Part shown: piece by piece, positions 1-8,683 of the stretch
Layout of the letters: each line of letters starts with the position of its first letter
Numbering within the stretch: position 1 is the first letter of the stretch
NCBI GenBank assembly: GCA_023247275.1
Contig: JAHFGT010000007.1
Location: 1 to 50,986 of the forward strand
Source of the DNA: Candidatus Omnitrophota bacterium
GTDB taxonomy: Bacteria; Omnitrophota; Gorgyraeia; Aquiviventales; Aquiviventaceae
Length of the DNA: 50,986 nt
Direction: 5' to 3'
The notes under the pieces: generated by a model
Seen by the model: the letters and a program-made list of their open reading frames with translations, nothing else
Told to the model about the DNA's origin: nothing
Databases searched by the model: none
Made by a program: the position numbers and the translations under genes

Positions 1-2
1 GA

Positions 3-1637
3 TGGTCATGGGCCAGCCATCGCGTTCCGCCAGGCCAGTACTATGTCCGGGCGCTGGCCCAAGGCAGTGGGCAAACCGTCGGCGAGGTGCAGGTGAACGG
101 AACAACGCAACTCTTGGCCAACGGGCAACGACATTCGTCAACGCTCGCGGTCGGTTCCGACGGAAAAATCAGTCTGACTATTGGCAAGACCAACCCGGCC
201 CAGACATACTATCTAAAGGGGATTGGCTTGTCGGTGGAGCCAGACGCAGAGTATGTTGAGCTGATCAACCTCAGCGATTCGGCGGTCGACGTTGGTGGGT
301 GGACGATCGAGGGTGCGCTCGCCGGTGGGCGCCAGGCTCGGTTTCCGTCAGGGTCCACCATCAAACCGCATGGTTTGCTGGTGGCGGCGGTGGATTTGGA
401 TGATCATGGTCCTGGGACGCTCGCCAACAACCAGATCGATGCGCGCTCGGCCTGGCAGATTCCGCAAGCGGCCACCGCGGTGCAGCTGGAGTTTCCCGGC
501 GGCGCGCCGACGCCGGACGACGACTGGCTGAAAAGCGCGCTCCCTGAGCCTGGGACGCTGATCTTGCGGGCCGGCGCTGGCCTGGTGGATGAAGTCGAAT
601 ATCCGCTGCCGCCGCCGACGACCTCTGATTTCCAAAGTTTGGAAAAAGGCGATCCGACGGTCATTGGGGATGCGGATGCTGATGGGGTGGATGACAGCTG
701 GTATCCGTCGCTTCAACTGTACACCCCTGGGTTGCCCAATGACAATCAAGGGCTGAAGCAGGTGATTGATCTGACCACGATCATTCACGACCCTGCGAAA
801 GAAATCACGGTCATGAATCGGCCGATCGGCGGAATTGGGGAGTTGGCCGGCTTACCCAGCGGCCGGCCGTGGCAGCCATTTGCCAGTGTCGACTTGGCGA
901 AAATTGTCGATCGGCTCACCGTTGAAGGCCACCGGCTTGAGGTCGAAGGGGCCGCGGTTGGGCCGGCCAGCGCCGCGTGGGAAGAAAAGGCTGAGGGCAC
1001 GTTCGTCCATACGGATCCGGCAAAGGCAGATCTGGCTGGGACGTGGCGATGGACCGGAATCCCGCGGGGCAGTTACCGGCTCAGTGTCTATGGCTGGCCA
1101 AACGAGCAACTCTCTGTTCGATGGCAGCAAGCGGACGGGCAGTGGACGAACTGGTCGCCGGCGCTGTCCACTGATGCCAGTGGACGCATCGCTGTTGGGC
1201 AGGCGACGGTCGGTGGATCAGGAGCGACGGCCGGCCAACTGATGTTGGAAACCCGGTGTGGCAGCCAGAGCGGCATTTGTCATGTGGATCATATTCGGTT
1301 GGATCCGCGCTTACTCTTGGTTGGACCGATCAATATCAATACGGCCCCGGCGAGTGTGCTGCTGGCCTTACCAGGGATGACGCAAGCCAAGGCGTCTCGA
1401 TTGATCGCTGGCCGTCCATATGGCGACCAACACCAGAAAGGACGAGGAATTGGGGATCTGTTAATCGGGGATGTGTTGGGAGCTGATGAGGAGGACAAGC
1501 TTGCGATGTTTCGCAGCGTGGCGCATTTGCTCACCACGCGATCCGACGTGTTCCAGATCCTCAGTCTCGGCGAAGCGCTGGAGAACAACGGCAACACAGA
1601 AGCTTCCCAACGCATTCAAACCATTGTGCAGCGTTAA
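3..1637 (+). CDS. GspK-like pseudopilus protein with lamin-tail domain (5' truncated)
   Basis: The frame is open to the left edge, so the N-terminus (where a prepilin leader would sit) is missing and 544 residues are visible. Around residues 80-130 there is a lamin-tail-like beta domain with the pattern EYVELINLSDSAVDVGGW. A DADADGVDD stretch near residue 220 resembles a calcium-binding loop. From about residue 440 the C-terminus reads PININTAPASVLLALPGM followed by an IGDLL segment and TTRSDVFQI, which is the helix-hairpin-helix plus tail layout of GspK, the tip-complex minor pseudopilin of type II secretion systems. The lamin-tail insertion is not usual for GspK. The genes that follow (alignment proteins and secretins) support a secretion or pilus role. 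Alternative: a surface-anchored lamin-tail protein with only a ComEA-like DNA-binding tail. Confidence 0.7.
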   Translation, partial: WSWASHRVPPGQYYVRALAQGSGQTVGEVQVNGTTQLLANGQRHSSTLAVGSDGKISLTIGKTNPAQTYYLKGIGLSVEPDAEYVELINLSDSAVDVGGWTIEGALAGGRQARFPSGSTIKPHGLLVAAVDLDDHGPGTLANNQIDARSAWQIPQAATAVQLEFPGGAPTPDDDWLKSALPEPGTLILRAGAGLVDEVEYPLPPPTTSDFQSLEKGDPTVIGDADADGVDDSWYPSLQLYTPGLPNDNQGLKQVIDLTTIIHDPAKEITVMNRPIGGIGELAGLPSGRPWQPFASVDLAKIVDRLTVEGHRLEVEGAAVGPASAAWEEKAEGTFVHTDPAKADLAGTWRWTGIPRGSYRLSVYGWPNEQLSVRWQQADGQWTNWSPALSTDASGRIAVGQATVGGSGATAGQLMLETRCGSQSGICHVDHIRLDPRLLLVGPININTAPASVLLALPGMTQAKASRLIAGRPYGDQHQKGRGIGDLLIGDVLGADEEDKLAMFRSVAHLLTTRSDVFQILSLGEALENNGNTEASQRIQTIVQR

Positions 1638-1692
1638 TGGACATCCGGTGATGGGTCACAGGGTGAAGGATTAAGAACATTGGGATATCACG

Positions 1693-3222
1693 ATGGTAAA
1701 GACAGGGTGGCGCGTGCTCGGATGGTGGCTGATGCTGACGGTCCTCGTCCTTTACCTGTCACCTTTCACCCGCCACTGGTCTGTGAACGCGGCGGTCAGC
1801 AAAGGAAAGCAGCAACAGCTCGAGGCTGGGATCGCGAACCAGGGGGGTGGGACCGCAACCTCTTCAAATTTCCGCCAGCAGAGTTCCATCGGAGACGCCA
1901 CGGCGAACCAGCGGATTTCCAGCCCCAATTTTCGGATCATCCCAGGACTCTTAGGGATCTCGGCCAGCAGCGCCCCGAGCGTGACCACTGTGACGACCGA
2001 TTTGGATCTGGGCGGTGTGTCGGCGAAGACCGGGTTCCTCGGTAGTTCGATTGCCCCGCAGACCTGGCAGCGTGACGTGGATCCGCTCTTTGTGTGGGAC
2101 CCGCCTCCGCCAGGCCCGAATGTGGTGGGCTATAGTTATGCCATCGATGCGCCGCCGGATAATGTGAGCGACACCACCTCGATCTCCTTTGATGTGGCCA
2201 GCAGTTCTGTCAAGGCGCTTTCCGATGGCAAGCATGTGTTCTCGGTGAAGGCCATCGATGCGACCGGTCGTGCCGGGAATGTCTCGCAGTTTGAAATATG
2301 GATTGATACCACACCCCCACAGGTCGGAAACTATGACCCTGCGCCAGGCAGCCTCCTGAACCTCTCGACGCTCCAAGTGCACGCGACAGTGTCCGACGCT
2401 GGTAGCGGGGTGACCGCCACGTCAGTTCGTGTGCTGATTAACAGCGCCTCCGTTTCGTTCACGGTGGATCCGGCGACCGGGGCACTGGTCACGACCGGCG
2501 GGGCGTGGAAAGAAGGGATCAATAGCATCGAGGTGCACGCGGCCGATGCGGTCGGCAATGCCCAAACGCCGTTGGTCTGGAGTGTGACGATCGATACGGT
2601 GGCACCGACTGGGACGATCAGCATCGATTCTGGCGCACAGCTGACGAGAAGCGTGTATGTGACCCTCGGACTGACCGCCTCTGACGCCACGTCTGGGGTC
2701 ACCCGCATGTTGCTCAGTAATGACGCGACGAGTGGATTTGTCGAGGAGCCGTATGTCGTCCTGCGTGAATTGTGGCCATTGCGTCCTGTCCGAGGGATGC
2801 AAACGGTGTACGCGAAGTTCGTCGACGGCGCCGGCAATGTGTCCGCGGTCGTCTCGGATCAGATCGAGCTGGCGCTGTTTGCGCCCGACACGATCATCAC
2901 CAGCGGCCCGGCTGGGTATACGCCCAGTCGTGTGGTAACCTTCACCTTTATGTGTCCGAATGCGGGGTGCGTATTCTCGTATGCGATCGATAATGACCCG
3001 TGGTCATCTTGGTCAGCCAGCGGATCGATGACGACCCCAGAGCTGTCGCTCGGCAATCACTATTTCCGTGTGAAAGCTGCCAAAGACGTGAACGGGATTG
3101 ACGACATTCAGCCTGACGAAGAGGATCCCTCACCGGCCGAGCGCACATGGATCGTTGGGATTGAGCCGCCGATCCTTGCGGTGCCCAAAGGGCCACCCAT
3201 CAAAATCTGGCGCCTCGAATAG
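1693..3222 (+). CDS. Secreted multi-domain Ig-like protein
   Basis: The 509-residue product starts with a clear Sec signal peptide: basic MVKTGWR, then a hydrophobic segment to about residue 33. The mature part is Thr/Ser/Val-rich and built of repeated beta-sandwich units. DTTPPQVGNYDPAPGS and DTVAPTGTISIDSGA are typical inter-domain joints of bacterial Ig-like/fibronectin-like repeats, and the SDAGSGVTA and GNVS patterns recur. An early stretch (SSNFRQQSSIGDA, then SSPNFRIIPGLLG) looks like a short conserved exported-protein motif. There is no catalytic motif, sortase signal or obvious anchor. It starts 55 bases after the GspK-like gene, in the same direction, so it may be a substrate or surface component of that system. 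Exact function unknown. Confidence 0.7.
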   Translation: MVKTGWRVLGWWLMLTVLVLYLSPFTRHWSVNAAVSKGKQQQLEAGIANQGGGTATSSNFRQQSSIGDATANQRISSPNFRIIPGLLGISASSAPSVTTVTTDLDLGGVSAKTGFLGSSIAPQTWQRDVDPLFVWDPPPPGPNVVGYSYAIDAPPDNVSDTTSISFDVASSSVKALSDGKHVFSVKAIDATGRAGNVSQFEIWIDTTPPQVGNYDPAPGSLLNLSTLQVHATVSDAGSGVTATSVRVLINSASVSFTVDPATGALVTTGGAWKEGINSIEVHAADAVGNAQTPLVWSVTIDTVAPTGTISIDSGAQLTRSVYVTLGLTASDATSGVTRMLLSNDATSGFVEEPYVVLRELWPLRPVRGMQTVYAKFVDGAGNVSAVVSDQIELALFAPDTIITSGPAGYTPSRVVTFTFMCPNAGCVFSYAIDNDPWSSWSASGSMTTPELSLGNHYFRVKAAKDVNGIDDIQPDEEDPSPAERTWIVGIEPPILAVPKGPPIKIWRLE

Positions 3223-3237
3223 CCCGCAGGCGCTGTC

Positions 3238-3268
3238 GGTGAAGGGTTTGACCCTTCACCCTTCACCG
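3238..3268 (+). repeat. Intergenic hairpin with stutter repeat
   Basis: A perfect 9-bp inverted repeat (GGTGAAGGG / CCCTTCACC) encloses a 5-base loop (3247-3251), and the right arm is then partly repeated (CTTCACCG). No U-tract follows, so it is a weak terminator candidate. It is one of several intergenic palindromes of this style in the window. Confidence 0.6.
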
Positions 3269-3289
3269 TATTGATGCTATGCTGATGTC

Positions 3290-4921
3290 ATGTCCATTGG
3301 GATCGGTCTTGAGCTCGGCCCTGGTGCCATCCGCGGAGTGATCCTTGAGCGTCAGACCGGTCGTGCCTCAACTCCTTCGGCGTCAGCACGGCGCAGCAAC
3401 CCTGTCAACGCGTCCGCCGGTGTCGTGCTGGTCGCGGCGCATGAAATTGCCTGCGACACAGCGCAACCCGAATCGCTGACACAGGCCCTGATCGCCCTGC
3501 GGCGCACGCTTCGCGTCACTGGCCCACTTGTCGTCGGTGTGCCCAGCGCCTCGACCATTGTCGCGACGGTGAGCCCGCTCATTCCCCATCTTCCCCGCGC
3601 GGAGTTCGGCGTGCAATTCGAACTGCAACAGCAGCTCCCCGTCGAGCTTACGCAGTTCGCCTGGGACTATTGCTGGCTTCCGGGCATGAGCCCGAATGGG
3701 GTCTCGGCCAGCGGCCCAACACCTCAACGACCCGGCACGGTTGGAGGGCGCGCCCGCCGAGCTATAGCTGTCGCGGCCGCGATGAAGCGATCACTGCTTG
3801 AGCAGCGGCTGGCGTGCTGTCGAGCCGCAGGACTCGACGTGCAGTCCGTGTCGGTGACGTCACTGAGCTTGTTGAACCTGCTGCTCACGCATCCCGGTGC
3901 CGCGCGCCCGCCGGTGATCGCGCTGAATGTGATCGATCATCCGGCCATGGAGTGGGTGGCGTGGGGGGCTGAGGGTCCATCGGTCATGAGCGTGCCCGAA
4001 GCGATCAACGGAGATGCTCTTGAGGGGGTGCTCGCGACGTGGGAATCGTTCTCAACGTTGGTGAGCGGTCAGCCGGAACGGCTGATTCTCGTCGGTCGAT
4101 CCGCCGATGCCCCAGGTCTGGCCGACCAGCTGTCGACGAAGCTGGGTATCTTAGTCGACTGGTTCGAACCTGCACGGGTCGTGGCCGGCCTTTCCGCGCG
4201 AGTCGAACAACCGCACCGGTTGGCCGCGGCGATGGGGCTCGCCTTGCAACACCTGCAACCTGTGCCTGTGCGCCTGAATCTCGTGGGACAGACTCAGCGT
4301 GCCCGGCGTGGTCGAGTGGTGCGCAGAGTGACACTGGGCGTCGCGGCCATCAGCGCAGCGGCGATCGGCGGATTCACGCTCAGTGCCATGGTGGAGATTC
4401 GGCAGCGACACCTCACGCTCGCTCGCCAGCTCGAGCGCCAGGAGCGGCTGTATGCGGATCTGCGTCCTCAGGTGCGGGGTGTGCTGCAACGACAGGACAT
4501 GATCCAGCGCCGCAGCAATATGTTTGAGCAGGTCCTTCGGGATTCTCCCACGGTTGGATTGTTGCTCGGCCAATTGGCCGAGGCCTTGCCGGATGATGTC
4601 TGGATCACCACGTTGGACGTGACCCGGGCCGCGTCCTTGGGCGCTGTTCTTGAGGGCCGAGCGCGGACGTCGCAGAGCCTCACCACATTTCTCGATCGGT
4701 TGCGCAGCGTCGCTGGTATGACGACCGTTGAGCCGTTGTCGCGGACGCTGATGACAGACGAGGCCACCAAGGCAGAGGTGATTGTCTTTTCTGTGCATGT
4801 GGATCGGCGCGCTGCGGCCGCTCTGGCTGCGACGCCGCCAGCTCAGCCTCCCTCTGCGACGGAGCCATCGCGGACAACGAAAACCTCGAAGAAGCGTTCG
4901 CGCACCGCCCCTGCGCCATGA
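3290..4921 (+). CDS. PilM-PilN fusion, GspL-like inner-membrane alignment protein
   Basis: The 543-residue protein joins two functions normally encoded separately. Residues 1 to about 320 are a PilM-type actin-like ATPase fold: the start MSIGIGLELGPGAIRGVIL is the phosphate-1 strand, and FELQQQLPVELTQFAWDY matches the PilM helix that precedes its membrane-partner groove. After RLNLV a single membrane helix (roughly 348-368) leads into a coiled coil and a PilN-type ferredoxin-like domain (LGQLAEALPDDVWITTLDV). The tail is Ala/Pro/Lys-rich. The same arrangement of cytoplasmic actin fold, membrane helix and periplasmic domain defines GspL of type II secretion. It overlaps the next gene by 4 bases. 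A free-standing PilM and PilN pair is found at 32254-33871, so this is a second, divergent alignment set. No strong Shine-Dalgarno is visible. Confidence 0.8.
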   Translation: MSIGIGLELGPGAIRGVILERQTGRASTPSASARRSNPVNASAGVVLVAAHEIACDTAQPESLTQALIALRRTLRVTGPLVVGVPSASTIVATVSPLIPHLPRAEFGVQFELQQQLPVELTQFAWDYCWLPGMSPNGVSASGPTPQRPGTVGGRARRAIAVAAAMKRSLLEQRLACCRAAGLDVQSVSVTSLSLLNLLLTHPGAARPPVIALNVIDHPAMEWVAWGAEGPSVMSVPEAINGDALEGVLATWESFSTLVSGQPERLILVGRSADAPGLADQLSTKLGILVDWFEPARVVAGLSARVEQPHRLAAAMGLALQHLQPVPVRLNLVGQTQRARRGRVVRRVTLGVAAISAAAIGGFTLSAMVEIRQRHLTLARQLERQERLYADLRPQVRGVLQRQDMIQRRSNMFEQVLRDSPTVGLLLGQLAEALPDDVWITTLDVTRAASLGAVLEGRARTSQSLTTFLDRLRSVAGMTTVEPLSRTLMTDEATKAEVIVFSVHVDRRAAAALAATPPAQPPSATEPSRTTKTSKKRSRTAPAP

Positions 4922-5751
4922 AGCACGGCAGGGCACCGATCGCCTGGTGGCCGATGGTCGGTGTCGCTGTTGCCGGCGCGAGTCTGGCGGCAGTGATTCT
5001 CTGGCAGGCACAGCTGCGCGCGATTGACGCGCAGATTCACCAGCAGCGCGCGGCGATTAAGAAGCTCGGCGTCAGCGGCAACATCCCGCCAACGCCGGGC
5101 GTGGTCGACTATCTGGAATCGCGCGGTCGGGTGATGCAGCAGCGATACGAACAATTGACAGCGGCCCTGGCAGCCCCGGCGATTCCAGACGCCGCGGCAG
5201 CCCACCCGCAACTGTTTTTTGAGGAGCAGTTGCAGGAGCTGCGACGTTCCTTCGAACGCCTGGCCACGGCTCACGCCGGCACAGTGCCGGAGTTGCTCGG
5301 CGTCCCTAAAGAGTTACCGCCGACAGAGACCGTGCCGCGTTTGCTGATCCAATTGCAACTGGTTCAGGAAACCGCCACGCTGGTCTTTGAACAGAACACG
5401 GGCACGCTGGTGTCGTTGAAGTTGGAGGATCCTGAACCGGTGCCGGAAAACCAGGGGGACGCGCCGGTGTTCACGCGCATTCCAGTGCGCATTCGGGTGC
5501 TCACCTCAACGCAAGGGCTGATGAGCCTGCTGGCGGCATTGGAACGATCTCATCCATTGGTTGACGTGCGAGGCTTGCACGTGACGTCGGCGACCGAGCC
5601 GGGACAACTCGAGAGTGAATTGCTGTTGTCAAGGTATCTCATCGCCCCACCGAGCGACGTCCTTCCGGTAGAGCCAGAGCACGAGGCGGCAAGTGCGCGC
5701 CCGAATCCGCCACCCAGTAGCTCCACGCGCTCGAAACGATCTGCGCATTGA
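4918..5751 (+). CDS. PilO/GspM-like alignment subunit
   Basis: The product has 277 residues, with one N-terminal membrane helix (about 11-29, WWPMVGVAVAGASLAAVIL), then a coiled coil and a periplasmic alpha/beta domain ending in a Pro/Ser-rich tail. The FTRIPVRIRVLTSTQGLMSL segment followed by an LLAALERSHPLVDVRGL helix is the typical PilO/GspM C-domain. Family members dimerise with PilN/GspL and link the cytoplasmic platform to the outer-membrane ring. Its ATG overlaps the stop of the PilM-PilN fusion (ATGA), and its own stop overlaps the next ATG, so it is translationally coupled on both sides. Sequence conservation in this family is low; the assignment rests on topology and position. Confidence 0.72.
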   Translation: MKHGRAPIAWWPMVGVAVAGASLAAVILWQAQLRAIDAQIHQQRAAIKKLGVSGNIPPTPGVVDYLESRGRVMQQRYEQLTAALAAPAIPDAAAAHPQLFFEEQLQELRRSFERLATAHAGTVPELLGVPKELPPTETVPRLLIQLQLVQETATLVFEQNTGTLVSLKLEDPEPVPENQGDAPVFTRIPVRIRVLTSTQGLMSLLAALERSHPLVDVRGLHVTSATEPGQLESELLLSRYLIAPPSDVLPVEPEHEAASARPNPPPSSSTRSKRSAH

Positions 5752-6299
5752 TGGCGGCCGATCGATCCTCTCAGGCATCGTTGGTCGCCTTCGCGGTCCT
5801 TCTCATCGGGCTCAGCGGCATAGCCTGGCGATGGCATCAGCACGTGTTCCAGACCCCTCGCCCGGCCGTGGCAGACCAACCATGGGAGCAGGTGAAGACG
5901 ACCTATCCACCAACGGTCGGGGCGCCGATCGAGCCCGCGATTGTGCCGGCCATCGTCCAGGCGGTTGTCGCGGCAAATCCGTTTGCCGCCATGCGACGCA
6001 CTCTGCCGATGGACAGCACTCCGGGTGGGGCGACCCCAGCGACAGCGACGACGCCGCCCGTTCCGCAGTTTGTCTTCAAGGGGCGGATCAATATGGGCAC
6101 TCGGCAACGTGCCATCTTGGAAGATTCTGCTGCCAAGAAAACCTACTTTCTTGAAGTCGGACAAGAGGTTGCAGGGTTCAAAGTGCTTGACATCACCGAA
6201 TCCCAGGTGATATTATCCGACGTGGAGAATCATAAAGAGCTGGTGGTGTCGTTGGCAGTTCCGACGCCGCCCCAACCGACGCAACCGCCCAAGCCCTAG
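5751..6299 (+). CDS. GspC/PilP-like periplasmic connector
   Basis: The product has 182 residues: one membrane helix near residues 8-27, a Pro/Ala/Thr-rich linker, then a small beta domain from about residue 100. The pattern is FVFKGRINMGTRQRAILED, then YFLEVGQEVAGFKVLDI. This is the HR/PilP fold that docks onto the N0 domain of a secretin. The Pro-rich C-terminus has no PDZ domain. The ATG at 5751 shares its A with the stop codon of the PilO-like gene; a TTG three bases earlier is possible but less likely. Together with the two preceding genes it completes an inner-membrane assembly platform leading to the secretins that follow. Confidence 0.75.
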   Translation: MAADRSSQASLVAFAVLLIGLSGIAWRWHQHVFQTPRPAVADQPWEQVKTTYPPTVGAPIEPAIVPAIVQAVVAANPFAAMRRTLPMDSTPGGATPATATTPPVPQFVFKGRINMGTRQRAILEDSAAKKTYFLEVGQEVAGFKVLDITESQVILSDVENHKELVVSLAVPTPPQPTQPPKP

Positions 6300-6436
6300 C
6301 ACAGTTCGATGGGCGTCGCGTCTGGTGTAAGCCACCGTTGCAAATCTTGTGTGCGGGGTCGACGCGCGGGCAATGGGGGCGTGGGACTGTGGGAGCACCG
6401 AGTCGGTTGTTGTGTAAGAGACGTCAATCCGCGCAC

Positions 6437-8683
6437 ATGCCGTTTGGGGCTGTGCGTCCTCGTCTGAATTTCCCCTCGTATCGGTTGTCCGGTCGTCTGC
6501 TGCTCCTCGGACTAGCTCTGCTGTTGATGGCCCCACACGCTGGGCTTGCTAAATCCCGTTCGAATGAACCGCTGACGCCAGAAGCCCGTCAGTACATCAA
6601 GACCGTCAAAGCCCGCCTGCGATCCCAGCTCACACCTCGTCCCGGTCGGGACTGGCAACGATTGCGAGCACAGGCGCAAAAGATCGCCGTCGAGGAAGCC
6701 CGTCGCCGGAGAAACCTGCGGGCCGATCGCCAGCGCGAATCTCAGCGACAGCTGAAATCCGCGAGGGAGCAGCAATTGAAGTTTCTCTACGCGCAGGCGT
6801 TGGAACGGTACCGCACTGGCCACTACCAGCAGGCGATCGATCTGCTGCAACAGATGGTGATGATTGAACCGGGCCATGAACTGGTCAAAGCCGCCGAGCG
6901 GCTGATGGCGCAAGCCGATTCAAAACTGCTCGAGCAGCGCGCCATGGCGCGCGCGTCCACCGCACCAGTCGGTACGAGTGCGGCCGGCGTGTCAGACCTG
7001 GAGCGGCTCCTGACGGAGAAACGGATTGAGCAAGAAACCCAATTGAAGTTCGCGAAAGCCGCACTCCAGTCCAAAGACTATGACAAAGCGTTGGAGCTGG
7101 TGTACCGTGTCTTACACGACGATCCGCAGCAGGCCGAGGCGCTGCGGTTGCGGGAGCAGCTCCACATGGCTAAGCTCAAGCATGAAGAGCAGCAGTTGGA
7201 AGGTCGGGTAGCCATCGACGAACAGCAGATGCGTAATGAGATCTTGAAGCGAGAGCTGCTCCAGCCGGAACCGACGACGATGAAGGCTGCGGCCACCTTG
7301 ACGTCGGCCGGCCAAGCCCCAGTCATGGAACAGATGATGGCTCACCTGACCCAGCCGATCAGTTTCGATTTTCAGGATGTGGCGTTCAGCGACGTGCTCC
7401 AATTTCTGGCGGATTCAGCCAACATCAGCGTCATTCCATCGCCCCAATTGGACCTGAAACAGCGGCACGTCTCCATGAAAGTGAATCAGCTGCCACTGGG
7501 GATTGCGATCAAATATCTGGTGAAGAACCAGGCGTTGGCCTACCGCGTGGAGCCTGACGCTATTCTGATTGCGACGCCTGAGGAGTTCTCCAATGAGCCG
7601 TTGCAGACGCGCGTCTTTTTCCTCCGCAGCGGGTTTGGCCCCTTCGCGCTCGAGGCGGCGGCCATCGAACCGAACGCGGCGATTCCTATGGACTCGATCC
7701 AAGAGTTGATCAAGCGCAGCGTCCCGCAACCAACCGGCAGCAAGATTGTGCGGGACGAGCGCAGTGGAGCGTTGGTCATTACCAATACGGCCGACAACTT
7801 GAAGTTGGTTGAGCGGCTGTTGGGCCAGCTTGATGTGACGCCGCTGCAGGTCCTCATCGAAGCCCGGTTTGTCGAGTTGACGCTGAGCGAGCTGGAGCAA
7901 TTTTCCGTTGAAGGGGTCTTAACCGGCAACGTGGCGCTGACCAAACAAACGACCGGAGCCACATCGGCGACGCACACGCGAGGGCCGGGGAATCAGCTTG
8001 CGAGCGGCAGTGGGGAAAAATTTCCGGCCATTGCCCGAGAAAATGAAGGAGCGAATGTGACGTTGCAGGGTGTGCTGACCGGAACGCAATTCGAAAGCGT
8101 GCTGCATCTGCTGGAAGAGCGTGGAAAGACCAAAACGCTGTCCGCGCCCCGTGTGACCACGCTCAACAATCAACCGGCGACCATCCGGGTGGTGGAAGAG
8201 TTCAATTATCCGACCCGGTATGAAGTGTCGCTGATCCAGTTCGACATCAACGGCGATGGGGATTTTGATGATGCGGGTGAGACCGAATTTGCCAATGTGC
8301 CGCAGGATCTGCAGAAGCGGGACATCGGGATCCTGCTCAATGTGACGCCCAGCGTCGGCAAGGATCTGAAGACAATTACCTTGGTCTTGGCGCCAGAGGT
8401 CAGCCAGTTTAGTCAATTCCGCAATCTGGGTGGCGGCGTCACGGTGCCAGAGTTCACGTCGAGTCAATTGACCACTAGCGTGGTGATCGAGAATGGCCAG
8501 ACCGTGGTCCTCGGCGGGTTGATGAAAGATACCACTTCCAATACGGTTTCGAAAATTCCTGTGCTGGGCGATTTGCCCGTAGTCGGCCCGCTGTTCCGGC
8601 AGACCTCATCCTCCAGCACGCGGAAGAATCTGTTGATCTTCATTACCGCTCGGTTGTTGGCTCCACGCAGCGAAACCACATGA
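6437..8683 (+). CDS. Secretin (GspD/PilQ family) with TPR-like N-terminal extension, copy 1
   Basis: This is a 748-residue outer-membrane ring protein. A hydrophobic leader (RLLLLGLALLLMAPHAGLA) precedes a basic coiled-coil region and two TPR-like helical pairs (YAQALERYRTGHYQQAIDLL near 115-135; KDYDKALELVYRVLHDDP near 212-230). An STN/N0 domain follows (ISFDFQDVAFSDVLQFLAD), then an N1-type domain and the secretin core with VLIEARFVELTLSE and the C-terminal VVLGGLMKDTTSNTVSKIPV plus LGDLPVVGPLF. Between core strands sits an acidic loop D603-x-N605-x-D607-G-D609-F-D611-D612 that looks like a calcium site. The start is uncertain: 6437 precedes the leader but has no clear ribosome site. It overlaps the next secretin gene by 4 bases. 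Confidence 0.85.
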   Translation: MPFGAVRPRLNFPSYRLSGRLLLLGLALLLMAPHAGLAKSRSNEPLTPEARQYIKTVKARLRSQLTPRPGRDWQRLRAQAQKIAVEEARRRRNLRADRQRESQRQLKSAREQQLKFLYAQALERYRTGHYQQAIDLLQQMVMIEPGHELVKAAERLMAQADSKLLEQRAMARASTAPVGTSAAGVSDLERLLTEKRIEQETQLKFAKAALQSKDYDKALELVYRVLHDDPQQAEALRLREQLHMAKLKHEEQQLEGRVAIDEQQMRNEILKRELLQPEPTTMKAAATLTSAGQAPVMEQMMAHLTQPISFDFQDVAFSDVLQFLADSANISVIPSPQLDLKQRHVSMKVNQLPLGIAIKYLVKNQALAYRVEPDAILIATPEEFSNEPLQTRVFFLRSGFGPFALEAAAIEPNAAIPMDSIQELIKRSVPQPTGSKIVRDERSGALVITNTADNLKLVERLLGQLDVTPLQVLIEARFVELTLSELEQFSVEGVLTGNVALTKQTTGATSATHTRGPGNQLASGSGEKFPAIARENEGANVTLQGVLTGTQFESVLHLLEERGKTKTLSAPRVTTLNNQPATIRVVEEFNYPTRYEVSLIQFDINGDGDFDDAGETEFANVPQDLQKRDIGILLNVTPSVGKDLKTITLVLAPEVSQFSQFRNLGGGVTVPEFTSSQLTTSVVIENGQTVVLGGLMKDTTSNTVSKIPVLGDLPVVGPLFRQTSSSSTRKNLLIFITARLLAPRSETT

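Noticed and set aside
348..788. Minus-strand open frames throughout the window
   Set aside because: They lie opposite well-supported + strand genes, lack domains and ribosome sites, and are Arg/Pro/Ser-rich shadows expected in GC-rich DNA.
3248..3283. Promoter before the PilM-PilN fusion (TTGACC ... TATGCT)
   Set aside because: The spacer would be 24 bases, too long for a sigma70 promoter, and the first box lies within the hairpin.
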